Source: Candidatus Aminicenantota bacterium
Lineage (GTDB): Bacteria; Acidobacteriota; Aminicenantia; UBA2199
DNA: 17,864 nucleotides
NCBI GenBank assembly: GCA_024644125.1
Contig: JAHELQ010000016.1
Location: 4,795 to 22,658, forward strand
Direction of reading: 5' to 3'
Positions 1 through 7,524 of the stretch are shown in pieces (the first letter of the stretch is position 1; every line of letters starts with the position of its first letter). Under the pieces are notes generated by a model. The model was not told the DNA's origin, searched no databases, and saw only the letters and a program-made list of their open reading frames with translations. A program made the position numbers and the translations under genes.

Positions 1-1
1 G

Positions 2-292
2 CATGAATTAGGTGATGTTGTATACGTCGAGTTACCCACCATCGGGGATTCCTTTGCCAAAGGCGATGCTATTGGAAATATAGAATCTGTAAAAGCGGTC
101 AGCGATGTGTACGCACCCGTTTCCGGAGAAATCGTGGAGAGCAATGAAAATCTCGAAGACGCGCCGGAGAGCATCAATCAAGATCCTTACGGAGATGGTT
201 GGATCGTGAAGATCAAATTGGACGACGTTTCAGAAATAGAAGAATTGATGAATGATGTGGATTATCAGAAGATGCTTGACGCGGAGTCATGA
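2..292 (+). CDS. gcvH: Glycine cleavage system H protein, 3' part (5' end outside window)
   Basis: H protein carries the lipoyl arm that shuttles the aminomethyl group between the P, T and L proteins of the cytoplasmic glycine cleavage complex. The reading frame is open from the window edge (reading HELGDVVYVELP) to the TGA at 290-292, so the N-terminal portion is missing. The lipoylation motif is visible as ESVKAVSD, with the acceptor lysine codon at 92-94. The following stretch DVYAPVSGEIVE and the NPYGDGW-like segment (DPYGDGWIVKI) are standard for the family's hammerhead fold. The GTG at 107 is internal and not a real start, because family homology continues upstream of it. The stop overlaps the start of gcvPA by four bases (ATGA), which indicates translational coupling. 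The identification is firm; only the 5' boundary is unknown. Confidence 0.96.
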   Translation, partial: HELGDVVYVELPTIGDSFAKGDAIGNIESVKAVSDVYAPVSGEIVESNENLEDAPESINQDPYGDGWIVKIKLDDVSEIEELMNDVDYQKMLDAES

Positions 293-1641
293 TGAAATAC
301 CTTCCGTTAACCGATAACGAACGCAAAGAGATGCTTGAATCTCTTGGGGTATCGGATATCAAGGAGTTGTTTTCCGATATTCCGCAGAGCAAATCCTACT
401 ACTCCCTGGATGAACTGCCTCCTGCTCTCCCTGAAGAGAGGTTGATCGATGTGTTCAAGAAATATGCAGTGAAAAATAAATACCAGGAATACCTGGCTTT
501 TTTGGGTGGCGGCGCATACAATCATTTTGTGCCGGAGGTTGTCAACGCCCTGAGCGGAAAAGGAGAATTACTGACTCCTTATACTCCGTACCAGCCTGAG
601 GTGAGTCAGGGAAGTCTGCAGGCGATGTTCGAGTATCAGACCATGATGACAATGCTCACCGGGCTGGATGTATCCAATTCTTCCCTTTACGATGGTGGAA
701 CCGCCGCCGCCGAAGGAGTTCTCCTGGCGGTGCGGAAGTCCAAAAAAAACAAGATACTCGTGGCAGGCAGCCTTCACCCGGAATATATCGAGATCATCAA
801 TACATATATTCAGAACCTGGGAATCGAGGCTCAAATTGTGGGTTTCGACAAAGAAACCGGTAAACTCGATCTGGATGAATTGACAGAAAAATTAAGCGGC
901 GACGTTGCCGGTTGTATCTTCCAATCCCCCAATTTTCTAGGTGTTGTGGAAGAAACGAAGGAAATCTCGGAAATCATCCATTCAGAAAAAGGCTACTCCA
1001 TCCAGGTAATCGCCGAAGCGATGTCGTTGGCAATGCTTACTCCCCCGGGAGAATGCGGCGTCGATATCGCTGTGGGAGAGGCGCAGAGTTTTGGACTTCC
1101 CCTCGGTTTCGGCGGTCCCTATCTGGGGTTCATGGTGGTGAAAAAAGATTTTATTCGCCAGATGCCCGGCAGGCTTGTCGGCCAGACAGTTGATCAAAAA
1201 GGGCGCAGGGGCTATGTGTTGACCCTCTCGACCAGAGAGCAACATATCAAGCGGGAAAAAGCCACTTCCAATATTTGTACCAACCAGGCCTGGTGCGCGA
1301 TGAGAGCTGGAATTTACCTCGCCACCATGGGCAAGAAGGGACTGAGGGATATATCCAAAGCCAATCATCTGGGAGCCGCTTATTTTGTCAAGGAAGTTGA
1401 GAAATTCGATCATGTGGCGGTCAAATACAAAAAGAATTTCTACAATGAAGTGGTTCTACAGATCACGAATATGCCGGTAGACGATTTTCTAGGAAAGCTC
1501 GAAGGCAAAGGCATTTTGTGCGGCATCCCTTTGCATTGGTTTTATAAAGAGTTTGAAAATTGTATCCTGGTCAATTTTACCGAACTTCACAAAAAAGAAG
1601 ATATCGATAAACTGGTCAAAGTTATCGGAGAGTTAAAATGA
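289..1641 (+). CDS. gcvPA: Glycine dehydrogenase (decarboxylating) subunit 1, P-protein alpha half
   Basis: With gcvPB this forms the split P-protein, a PLP enzyme that decarboxylates glycine and loads the aminomethyl group onto lipoyl-H protein. At 450 residues it has the usual length of the N-terminal-half subunit. Recognisable family segments are LGGGAYNHFVP (about residue 71), TPYTPYQPEVSQGSLQAMFE, DGGTAAAEG (about 137) and the glycine-rich GLPLGFGGPYLGFM stretch. Late in the protein, KGRRGYVLTLSTREQHIKRE and SNICTNQAW are diagnostic. PLP is bound by lysine in the partner subunit, so none is expected here. Two ATGs occur in a row at 289 and 292. GGAG at 283-286 lies 2 bases from the first and 5 from the second, so 292 may be the true start. 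The gene overlaps gcvH at its start and gcvPB at its end by ATGA, a tight operon arrangement. Confidence 0.96.
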   Translation: MMKYLPLTDNERKEMLESLGVSDIKELFSDIPQSKSYYSLDELPPALPEERLIDVFKKYAVKNKYQEYLAFLGGGAYNHFVPEVVNALSGKGELLTPYTPYQPEVSQGSLQAMFEYQTMMTMLTGLDVSNSSLYDGGTAAAEGVLLAVRKSKKNKILVAGSLHPEYIEIINTYIQNLGIEAQIVGFDKETGKLDLDELTEKLSGDVAGCIFQSPNFLGVVEETKEISEIIHSEKGYSIQVIAEAMSLAMLTPPGECGVDIAVGEAQSFGLPLGFGGPYLGFMVVKKDFIRQMPGRLVGQTVDQKGRRGYVLTLSTREQHIKREKATSNICTNQAWCAMRAGIYLATMGKKGLRDISKANHLGAAYFVKEVEKFDHVAVKYKKNFYNEVVLQITNMPVDDFLGKLEGKGILCGIPLHWFYKEFENCILVNFTELHKKEDIDKLVKVIGELK

Positions 1642-3080
1642 ATAGTTTACCGGAACTGATTTTTAATATAAGCCGCGAAGGTAAAATAGGTTATTCTTTT
1701 TCGGAATGTGAATTTCCCGAAGATCTGGCGGTTGTAGACAACGATAAAAAAAGAAATGACATTCCGGACTTCCCTCAAGTATCGGAGGTCGAAGTTGTGC
1801 GTCATTACACCAATCTTTCGCATCTCAACCATTCCGTGGATTCCGGCTTTTATCCTCTGGGTTCCTGTACGATGAAGTACAACCCGAAGGTAAACGAAAG
1901 AGTGGCGAGTTTCGAAGGACTTCAAGCCCATCCCTATTCGCCTCATAACCTGGTCCAGGGAAACCTCGAGATTATAACCACATTGGAAGATTGGTTGATT
2001 AAAATTACCGGGATGAAAGCGTTCACGCTCGCCCCGGCAGCCGGTGCTCATGGCGAATTGACCGGAATGATGGTAATTCGTAGGTACCTCGAGGCGCATG
2101 GGAATGCCCGTAAGGTAGTCTTGATTCCTGACTCGGCCCATGGTACCAATCCTTCCTCTGCCCACTTCGCAGGATATGAAGTCAAGGAAATTCCATCCAA
2201 TAGCGATGGGATCATTGATACTGACACATTGAAAGAGTATTTGAATGAAGATGTGGCCGCTTTGATGATGACCAATCCCAATACGTTGGGTATTTTTGAA
2301 AAAAATATTGTAGAAATAGCGGCAGCGCTTCACGAGAACGGTTCGTTGCTCTATATGGACGGCGCCAATATGAATGCGTTTATGGGAGTTGTAAAACCCG
2401 GCGATCTGGGTGTCGATGTGATTCATTTGAACCTCCATAAAACATTTGCAACACCTCATGGCGGCGGCGGTCCCGGATCAGGCCCAATCGGCGTCTCAGA
2501 AAATATCGTAGAATTTTTGCCGGTACCTTTGGTTCACAAATCAGGAAACGGTTTTGTAGTCGATTATTTTACCGAAGGGGGTATCGGTCGAGTCAAAAAT
2601 TTCTATGGGCAATTTCTGGTGATGGTGCGGGCGTTGGCCTATTTGATGACATTGGGACGGGAAAACATACGGAAAGTCGCGGAAGACGCGGTTCTGAACG
2701 CGAATTATATTCGCAAGAATCTTGAAGGTCTTTTGGATCTTCCATATTCCGCGAAAACCCTCCACGAGGTAATCTTCTCCGACAAAGACCTCCCGGTAAA
2801 AACGCTGGATATCGCCAAACGTTTGTTGGATTATGGGATTCATCCCTTCACCATCTATTTCCCATTGATCGTACATGGCGCCATGATGATCGAACCAACA
2901 GAAACAGAAAGTAAAGAAACCCTTGATGTTTTTATCGACACGATGAAAAAAATACTTGAAGAAGCCAGGGAAAAACCGGAATTTGTCCAGGGTGCTCCCT
3001 ACAATACCCCAGTTTCCCGGCTAGATGAAGTGCAGGCAGCCAGGAATCCCACGCTGAAGTGGGAAAAGGAGAACGTTTGA
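1638..3080 (+). CDS. gcvPB: Glycine dehydrogenase (decarboxylating) subunit 2, P-protein beta half
   Basis: This is the catalytic PLP-binding half of the split P-protein of the glycine cleavage system. The PLP motif LNLHKTFATPHGGGGPG is present, with the Schiff-base lysine at about residue 268. Other family hallmarks are GFYPLGSCTMKYNPK (about 70-84), PAAGAHGELTG, DSAHGTNPSSA and the C-terminal TIYFPLIVHGAMMIEPTETES. The 480-residue length matches separate subunit-2 proteins. The ATG at 1638 overlaps the gcvPA stop in ATGA, so translation is probably coupled. The product should pair with GcvPA and act on the lipoyl arm of the GcvH encoded just upstream. The stop at 3078-3080 is one base from the glyQ start, extending the operon into glycyl-tRNA synthetase genes. 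No missing residues or frameshift seen. Confidence 0.97.
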   Translation: MNSLPELIFNISREGKIGYSFSECEFPEDLAVVDNDKKRNDIPDFPQVSEVEVVRHYTNLSHLNHSVDSGFYPLGSCTMKYNPKVNERVASFEGLQAHPYSPHNLVQGNLEIITTLEDWLIKITGMKAFTLAPAAGAHGELTGMMVIRRYLEAHGNARKVVLIPDSAHGTNPSSAHFAGYEVKEIPSNSDGIIDTDTLKEYLNEDVAALMMTNPNTLGIFEKNIVEIAAALHENGSLLYMDGANMNAFMGVVKPGDLGVDVIHLNLHKTFATPHGGGGPGSGPIGVSENIVEFLPVPLVHKSGNGFVVDYFTEGGIGRVKNFYGQFLVMVRALAYLMTLGRENIRKVAEDAVLNANYIRKNLEGLLDLPYSAKTLHEVIFSDKDLPVKTLDIAKRLLDYGIHPFTIYFPLIVHGAMMIEPTETESKETLDVFIDTMKKILEEAREKPEFVQGAPYNTPVSRLDEVQAARNPTLKWEKENV

Positions 3081-3081
3081 A

Positions 3082-3930
3082 TTGAGTGTACAGGATATCA
3101 TATTAAAATTACAAGAATTCTGGGCCATGAATGGTTGTTATATAGCCTCCGGTTACGATACAGAGGTGGGAGCGGGAACCATGACCCCGGATACTTTTTT
3201 CAGGGTGTTGGGTAAAAAACCCTGGAAAATCGCTTATTGGCAACCCTCCCGCAGGCCTGACGACGGGAGATATGCCGAAAATCCTAATAGAGTTCAAAAG
3301 CATAACCAATTTCAGGTGATACTGAAGCCGGTTCCAAAAGACGGGCAGAAGATGTACCTCTACAGTCTTCAGCATTTGGGAGTGGATATTCGCAATCATG
3401 ATATAAAGTTTGACGAGGATAATTGGGCATCCCCATCGTTGGGAGCCTGGGGAGTCGGCTGGCAAGTGATGTGTGATGGTCTTGAGATAACCCAATTCAC
3501 TTATTTTCAGCAAGCAGGGGGAATTGAGTTGAATCCCAATTCCCTGGAGATTACTTACGGAGTCGAGCGCCTGGCGATTTTCCTGGATTCCAGGAATGAC
3601 ATATACGATTTAAAATGGGGGCCTGAAACGACATATGGTGAGCTGAGGCGGGAAGAAGAGCGGCAGTTTTCTGTTTATAATTTTGAAAAAGCCGACATCG
3701 AATTCCTGCGGAACGCGCTCACCCTTTATCAAAATGAAGCGCAGAATCTGATCGATGCGAATCTCTACTTGCCGGCTTATGACTACCTACTCAAATGCTC
3801 TCATGCTTTTAATTTGTTGGATGCCCGCAAAGCCATTTCCGTGGCGGAACGAACCAATCTCATGGCTATGATGAGGAATATATCGTCGGAAATTGCGAAG
3901 AAATATATTGAACACACTGAGGGAGCATAA
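3082..3930 (+). CDS. glyQ: Glycyl-tRNA synthetase alpha subunit
   Basis: This is the catalytic alpha subunit of the bacterial alpha2beta2 glycyl-tRNA synthetase, which activates glycine with ATP and charges tRNA-Gly in the cytoplasm. The 282-residue product starts SVQDIILKLQEFWAMNGC, matching the usual family start, so the TTG at 3082 is the preferred initiation codon. AAGGAG at 3066-3071 sits 10 bases upstream of it. Class II synthetase segments are clear: YDTEVGAGTMTPDTFFRVLG, WKIAYWQPSRRPDDGRYAEN, PNRVQKHNQFQVILKP, NWASPSLGAWGVGWQVMCDG, GIELNPNSLEITYGVERLA and, near the end, LLDARKAISVAER. It lies between gcvPB and glyS, so glycine breakdown and tRNA-Gly charging appear to share a transcript. 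Identification is very firm. The rare TTG may lower its translation relative to glyS, but that is inference. Confidence 0.97.
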   Translation: MSVQDIILKLQEFWAMNGCYIASGYDTEVGAGTMTPDTFFRVLGKKPWKIAYWQPSRRPDDGRYAENPNRVQKHNQFQVILKPVPKDGQKMYLYSLQHLGVDIRNHDIKFDEDNWASPSLGAWGVGWQVMCDGLEITQFTYFQQAGGIELNPNSLEITYGVERLAIFLDSRNDIYDLKWGPETTYGELRREEERQFSVYNFEKADIEFLRNALTLYQNEAQNLIDANLYLPAYDYLLKCSHAFNLLDARKAISVAERTNLMAMMRNISSEIAKKYIEHTEGA

Positions 3931-3931
3931 A

Positions 3932-5995
3932 ATGGCAGATTTTTTATTCGAACTCGGCATCGAAGAGGTTCCGGTATCCGAAATATCTGGAATAAAGAAG
4001 CAGTTACTGGAAAAATTCAGAACAAAATTGCTGGAAAATAGGGTCAAATTCCAGGGCATCGAGGCATACGCCACGAACAAAAGATTTATGCTTTATATCG
4101 CAAAAATCGCTTCTAAAGCGGAAGATAAAGAGGAAGAGATCATGGGGCCCGCGAAGCGGATCTCGATTGATGAACATGGGAAACCAACCATTGCTTTGCA
4201 AAAATTCATGGAATCCCATGGAGTTATGACTGCCGATATCATTGAAGTGGAGACTCCAAAGGGTCTATATATGGCCATCAATAAATTCATCCCCGGGCAG
4301 GCGACGGATTCGGTTCTACGGGGAATTCTTCCCCGGATATTAGAGGAATTGGCGTTTGCCAAGAGTATGATGTGGAATAAATCCAGGGTACCGTTTGTGA
4401 GACCGATTCGCAATCTTCTGGCCTTGTTCAACAATCGTCTGGTGGAATTTGAATTCGCTGGGGTCAAATCATCAAAAAAAATTAGCGGCCATGGGCTTCT
4501 TTCTGATGACGGCATTGAAATCGGTTCATACCGAGAATATATCGAACGGTTGCAAAAGAATTTCGTGATTGTACGTGAAGACGAACGAAAAGAGAAAATC
4601 CTCCAGGAGATTAAAGATATCGAAGATGAATTCGAGGCCGTAGTCCACCTGGAACCAGATATGCTGAACTACTATGTGTATAATAACGAATATCCAGTGG
4701 TGTTCTCCGGGGAATTCGACGAACAGTACCTGGAACTGCCCCACGAGATTATCTCGACGTTCATGATCAATGAAAAAAAGTTGAATCCGGTGTTTTCCCG
4801 GAAGAACGAGATGCTCAATGTTTTTGTAGGCGTGTCCAATATTCCCGATGAGAATCGTTTCGTGGCGGATGGAAACGAACGGGTCATCAAGGCTACATTC
4901 GAAGATGCGAAGTTTTTTTGGGATAATGACCGCAAAGACGATTTTATCGCACTGCGGGACGATTTAAAAAATGTCATGTTCCAGAAAAACCTGGGTACTT
5001 TTTTCGACAAAACAGAACGTTTATCTTTCCTGATCGACGTCATCGTAAACAATACAGGACACAAGCATCTTTCCGAAAAGCTCAAAAAGGCCTCTCTTCT
5101 CTGCAAGAATGATCTTTTGACCCGCATGGTCAGGGAATTCCCATCATTGCAGGGGATCATGGGCGGTCTCTATCTGAAGGAAACCGGTGTGGACAGTCTT
5201 GTTTGGGAGTCTATCTATGGGCATTACGAGCCCAGGGGATATACAGACAAGAAGTTGGAGCATCTTGGAGCCGGAATATTGTCTATTGCAGATAAAATAG
5301 ACAATCTAGCGGCCTTCATTTCAAGAGGGACAAAAATTTCCAGCTCAAAGGACCCTTTCGGAATTCGCCGGGATTGCAATGCTATCATAAAGATCATCCT
5401 TGAATTCAAGTTGGATTTTGACATTACACAACTCATCGTCGCAGCCGCGGATATTTTTGCCGAGGACAGTGATACGAAAAAAGATATGGAGCAGAAGATT
5501 CAAGAACTATTCTTAGGGCGAATTGAAAATGTCCTCAAGGATACTTTCAAGATTCGTTATGATATCGTCAATGCGATCCTGGGTAAAAATCATACCAGGG
5601 TATACCGGACCTTTCTCAGAGGAACCGATATGCAGACGATGGAGAATTCGGAACCGATTCAACACCTGGTGATGATTCACAAGCGGCTCCGTAATATTAT
5701 CAAGGATTGTCCTGCCTATGAATTTTCGAAGGATTTATTGAGCGTGGAAGCTGAAAAATTTCTGGATGAGATTTTTGAAGAATCCAGAAGTAAGATAGTA
5801 TCTATGATCGAAGAAAAAAAGTATGTGCTGGCCTGTTCAGAGATTATGGAAATGAAGCCTGTAATCGACAAATTCTTCAACGATGTTCTGGTGATGGATA
5901 AAGATGAGAAAATCAAACGGAACAGGATTGCGTTGTTGCAGAAAATTGACAATCTGTTGTCCGAAATTGCCGATTTTTCGTTAATACAGGAATAG
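3932..5995 (+). CDS. glyS: Glycyl-tRNA synthetase beta subunit
   Basis: The beta subunit supplies tRNA recognition to the alpha2beta2 glycyl-tRNA synthetase. The frame is open from 3893, but the ATG at 3932 is preferred. The protein then begins MADFLFELGIEEVP, matching the conserved family N-terminus, and GAGGGAG at 3919-3925 gives a well-spaced ribosome binding site. This yields 687 residues, the usual length. Family segments include SRVPFVRPIRNLLALF, PHEIISTFM, GVSNIPDENRFVADGNERVI, DAKFFWDNDRK, EFPSLQGIMGGLYLK and SKDPFGIRRDCNAIIKI. The C-terminal roughly 110 residues are the helical DALR-type anticodon-binding region (ENSEPIQHLVMIHKRLRNI onward). The start lies one base after the glyQ stop. 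No frameshift or truncation is seen. Confidence 0.97.
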   Translation: MADFLFELGIEEVPVSEISGIKKQLLEKFRTKLLENRVKFQGIEAYATNKRFMLYIAKIASKAEDKEEEIMGPAKRISIDEHGKPTIALQKFMESHGVMTADIIEVETPKGLYMAINKFIPGQATDSVLRGILPRILEELAFAKSMMWNKSRVPFVRPIRNLLALFNNRLVEFEFAGVKSSKKISGHGLLSDDGIEIGSYREYIERLQKNFVIVREDERKEKILQEIKDIEDEFEAVVHLEPDMLNYYVYNNEYPVVFSGEFDEQYLELPHEIISTFMINEKKLNPVFSRKNEMLNVFVGVSNIPDENRFVADGNERVIKATFEDAKFFWDNDRKDDFIALRDDLKNVMFQKNLGTFFDKTERLSFLIDVIVNNTGHKHLSEKLKKASLLCKNDLLTRMVREFPSLQGIMGGLYLKETGVDSLVWESIYGHYEPRGYTDKKLEHLGAGILSIADKIDNLAAFISRGTKISSSKDPFGIRRDCNAIIKIILEFKLDFDITQLIVAAADIFAEDSDTKKDMEQKIQELFLGRIENVLKDTFKIRYDIVNAILGKNHTRVYRTFLRGTDMQTMENSEPIQHLVMIHKRLRNIIKDCPAYEFSKDLLSVEAEKFLDEIFEESRSKIVSMIEEKKYVLACSEIMEMKPVIDKFFNDVLVMDKDEKIKRNRIALLQKIDNLLSEIADFSLIQE

Positions 5996-6017
5996 TAATT
6001 AAAGAATTTTTTCTAAT

Positions 6018-6051
6018 AGGGAGCAGCGGGAAACTATTCCCGCTTTCCCCT
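6018..6051 (+). terminator. Hairpin between glyS and radA, possible terminator or attenuator
   Basis: AGCGGGAA (6025-6032) and TTCCCGCT (6037-6044) form a perfect 8-base inverted repeat around the loop ACTA. AGGG (6018-6021) can pair with CCCT (6048-6051) to extend it across a small internal loop. The following bases are only moderately U-rich (TTAAAG), so termination may be incomplete, which would allow some readthrough from the glycine operon into radA. No convincing promoter for radA was seen between the hairpin and its start. Confidence 0.5.
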
Positions 6052-6076
6052 TAAAGTCAATGGTGGGGGAATTTAA

Positions 6077-7435
6077 TTGAAGGCAAAATCACTCTTCGAA
6101 TGTGTCGAATGTGGGTTCCAAAATCCTAAATATTTTGGTCGTTGCCCCCAATGCAACAATTGGAATTCAATGATTGAAACTTCTGAAGATCACTCGCCCT
6201 CTGAACGTCCCGGAGTGAAAGCGGTTAAGCTTCAGGAAATAGGAGATTTGAATCTGGAAAGGGCCAAAACCAACCTTGAGGAATTCGACCGGGTGCTGGG
6301 AGGGGGGATTGTGCCTGACTCTATTATCCTGATCGGCGGTGAACCGGGCGTTGGGAAATCTACTTTGCTGCTGGAAATCTCAGGTATTCTTTCCCGGCAA
6401 AAAAAAAGTGTCTTGTATTTTTCCGGGGAGGAATCGGCGGGTCAGATCAAGACCAGAGCTGATCGTCTGGGAGTGGATACGGACTATGTCTTTTTATTGA
6501 ATATGGGTAATCTAGAGGACCTCAAGGCGGCTGTTGAGGAGATCAAGCCCTCGTTTCTGATAATTGACTCAATTCAAACCATACATTCGGGGAAAAGTTC
6601 GATGATGTCCGGTTCGATTTCCGCCTTGCGTTATGTTACGTCTCAGATCATTGAATTTGCAAAAGGTAATCATATCACAGTATTTATCATCGGGCACATA
6701 ACAAAGGAGGGGCAACTTGCGGGCCCCAAAACTCTGGAACATATGGTGGACGCGGTTCTCTATTTTCAAGGGGAATTGAAAACCGATCTGCGAATTTTGC
6801 GGGCTGAAAAAAATCGCTTCGGCCCCGTAAATGAGCTTGGAATATTCCAGATGACGGCGCGTGGACTTGAATCGGTGCAGGATCCTTCGGCTGTGTTTTT
6901 GCAGCCCAGGAAAAATGCCGATTCCGGTATCGCGACATTCCCGACGATTAGCGGATTGAGAGCTATTTTGATTGAAATTCAAGCACTGGTGGCTGAGAGT
7001 CCTTTTACCGGGAATCCCCGCCGGATTTCGGTTGGATTCGACCAATACCGCATGTCCATGTTGATCTCGATTGTCGAAAAAAAATTGAAACTTCCTTTTT
7101 ACAAATCCGACGTATTCCTGAATATCACGGGCGGTTTCACAATCAAGGAGACCGCGGCTGATTTGGCAATCATTACCGCATTAATTAGTAGTTACAAGAA
7201 TTTCACTGTTCCTCACGATACAATTATCATCGGGGAGGTGGGGCTCACTGGCGAAGTGAGACCGGTATCTTTTATCGAGAATCGTATCAAAGAGGCCATG
7301 CGTCAGGGATTCAAGCGATTTATCGTACCTGAGGCCCAGTCGGATATCAAACATCTAAAAGATATCGCCATTTCTCCTGTGGGTAATATTTATGATTTGT
7401 ATAGCCAGATCAAACAGACGGGCGCGTCAAAATAA
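6077..7435 (+). CDS. radA: DNA repair protein RadA (Sms)
   Basis: RadA is a RecA-related ATPase and DnaB-like helicase that processes recombination intermediates during DNA repair. The 452-residue product has all three expected parts. The N-terminal C4 zinc finger has cysteines at about 9, 12, 23 and 26. The RecA-like core carries Walker A GGEPGVGKST (87-96), a Walker B-type LIIDSIQT, and the RadA-specific KNRFG motif in EKNRFGPVNELGIF. The C-terminal Lon-protease-like domain is marked by FLNITGGFTIKETAADLAI and GEVGLTGEVRPV. The start is the TTG at 6077, preceded by GTGGGGGA at 6063-6070; no ATG lies nearby and the zinc finger follows at once. The gene stands 81 bases after glyS and converges on the KAP-type gene. 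Identification is firm. Confidence 0.97.
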   Translation: MKAKSLFECVECGFQNPKYFGRCPQCNNWNSMIETSEDHSPSERPGVKAVKLQEIGDLNLERAKTNLEEFDRVLGGGIVPDSIILIGGEPGVGKSTLLLEISGILSRQKKSVLYFSGEESAGQIKTRADRLGVDTDYVFLLNMGNLEDLKAAVEEIKPSFLIIDSIQTIHSGKSSMMSGSISALRYVTSQIIEFAKGNHITVFIIGHITKEGQLAGPKTLEHMVDAVLYFQGELKTDLRILRAEKNRFGPVNELGIFQMTARGLESVQDPSAVFLQPRKNADSGIATFPTISGLRAILIEIQALVAESPFTGNPRRISVGFDQYRMSMLISIVEKKLKLPFYKSDVFLNITGGFTIKETAADLAIITALISSYKNFTVPHDTIIIGEVGLTGEVRPVSFIENRIKEAMRQGFKRFIVPEAQSDIKHLKDIAISPVGNIYDLYSQIKQTGASK

Positions 7436-7524
7436 GAATATTCCAATAATTAAAGAAAGATAAAATAACCAAAAAATGAACTTGAACCTGGAAAATCTAA
7501 AAGTCCAGAGTTTCACGTCATCTG

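Noticed and set aside
1647..2459. 270-codon open frame on the - strand inside gcvPB
   Set aside because: It is fully antisense to a clear gcvPB and its translation shows no family resemblance, so it is a codon-bias shadow.
3893..3931. Upstream ATG for glyS giving 13 extra residues
   Set aside because: It overlaps the glyQ end, and the family N-terminus and ribosome binding site both point to the ATG at 3932.
4672..5160. 162-codon antisense open frame inside glyS, and similar ones at 982-1413 and 14528-15034
   Set aside because: Each lies opposite a firmly identified gene (glyS, gcvPA, hybrid kinase) and has no start signals or recognisable motifs.
7488..7508. CTGGA/TCCAG inverted repeat after radA as a terminator
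   Set aside because: The stem is only five pairs with an 11-base loop and no U-run, so it is too weak to call.
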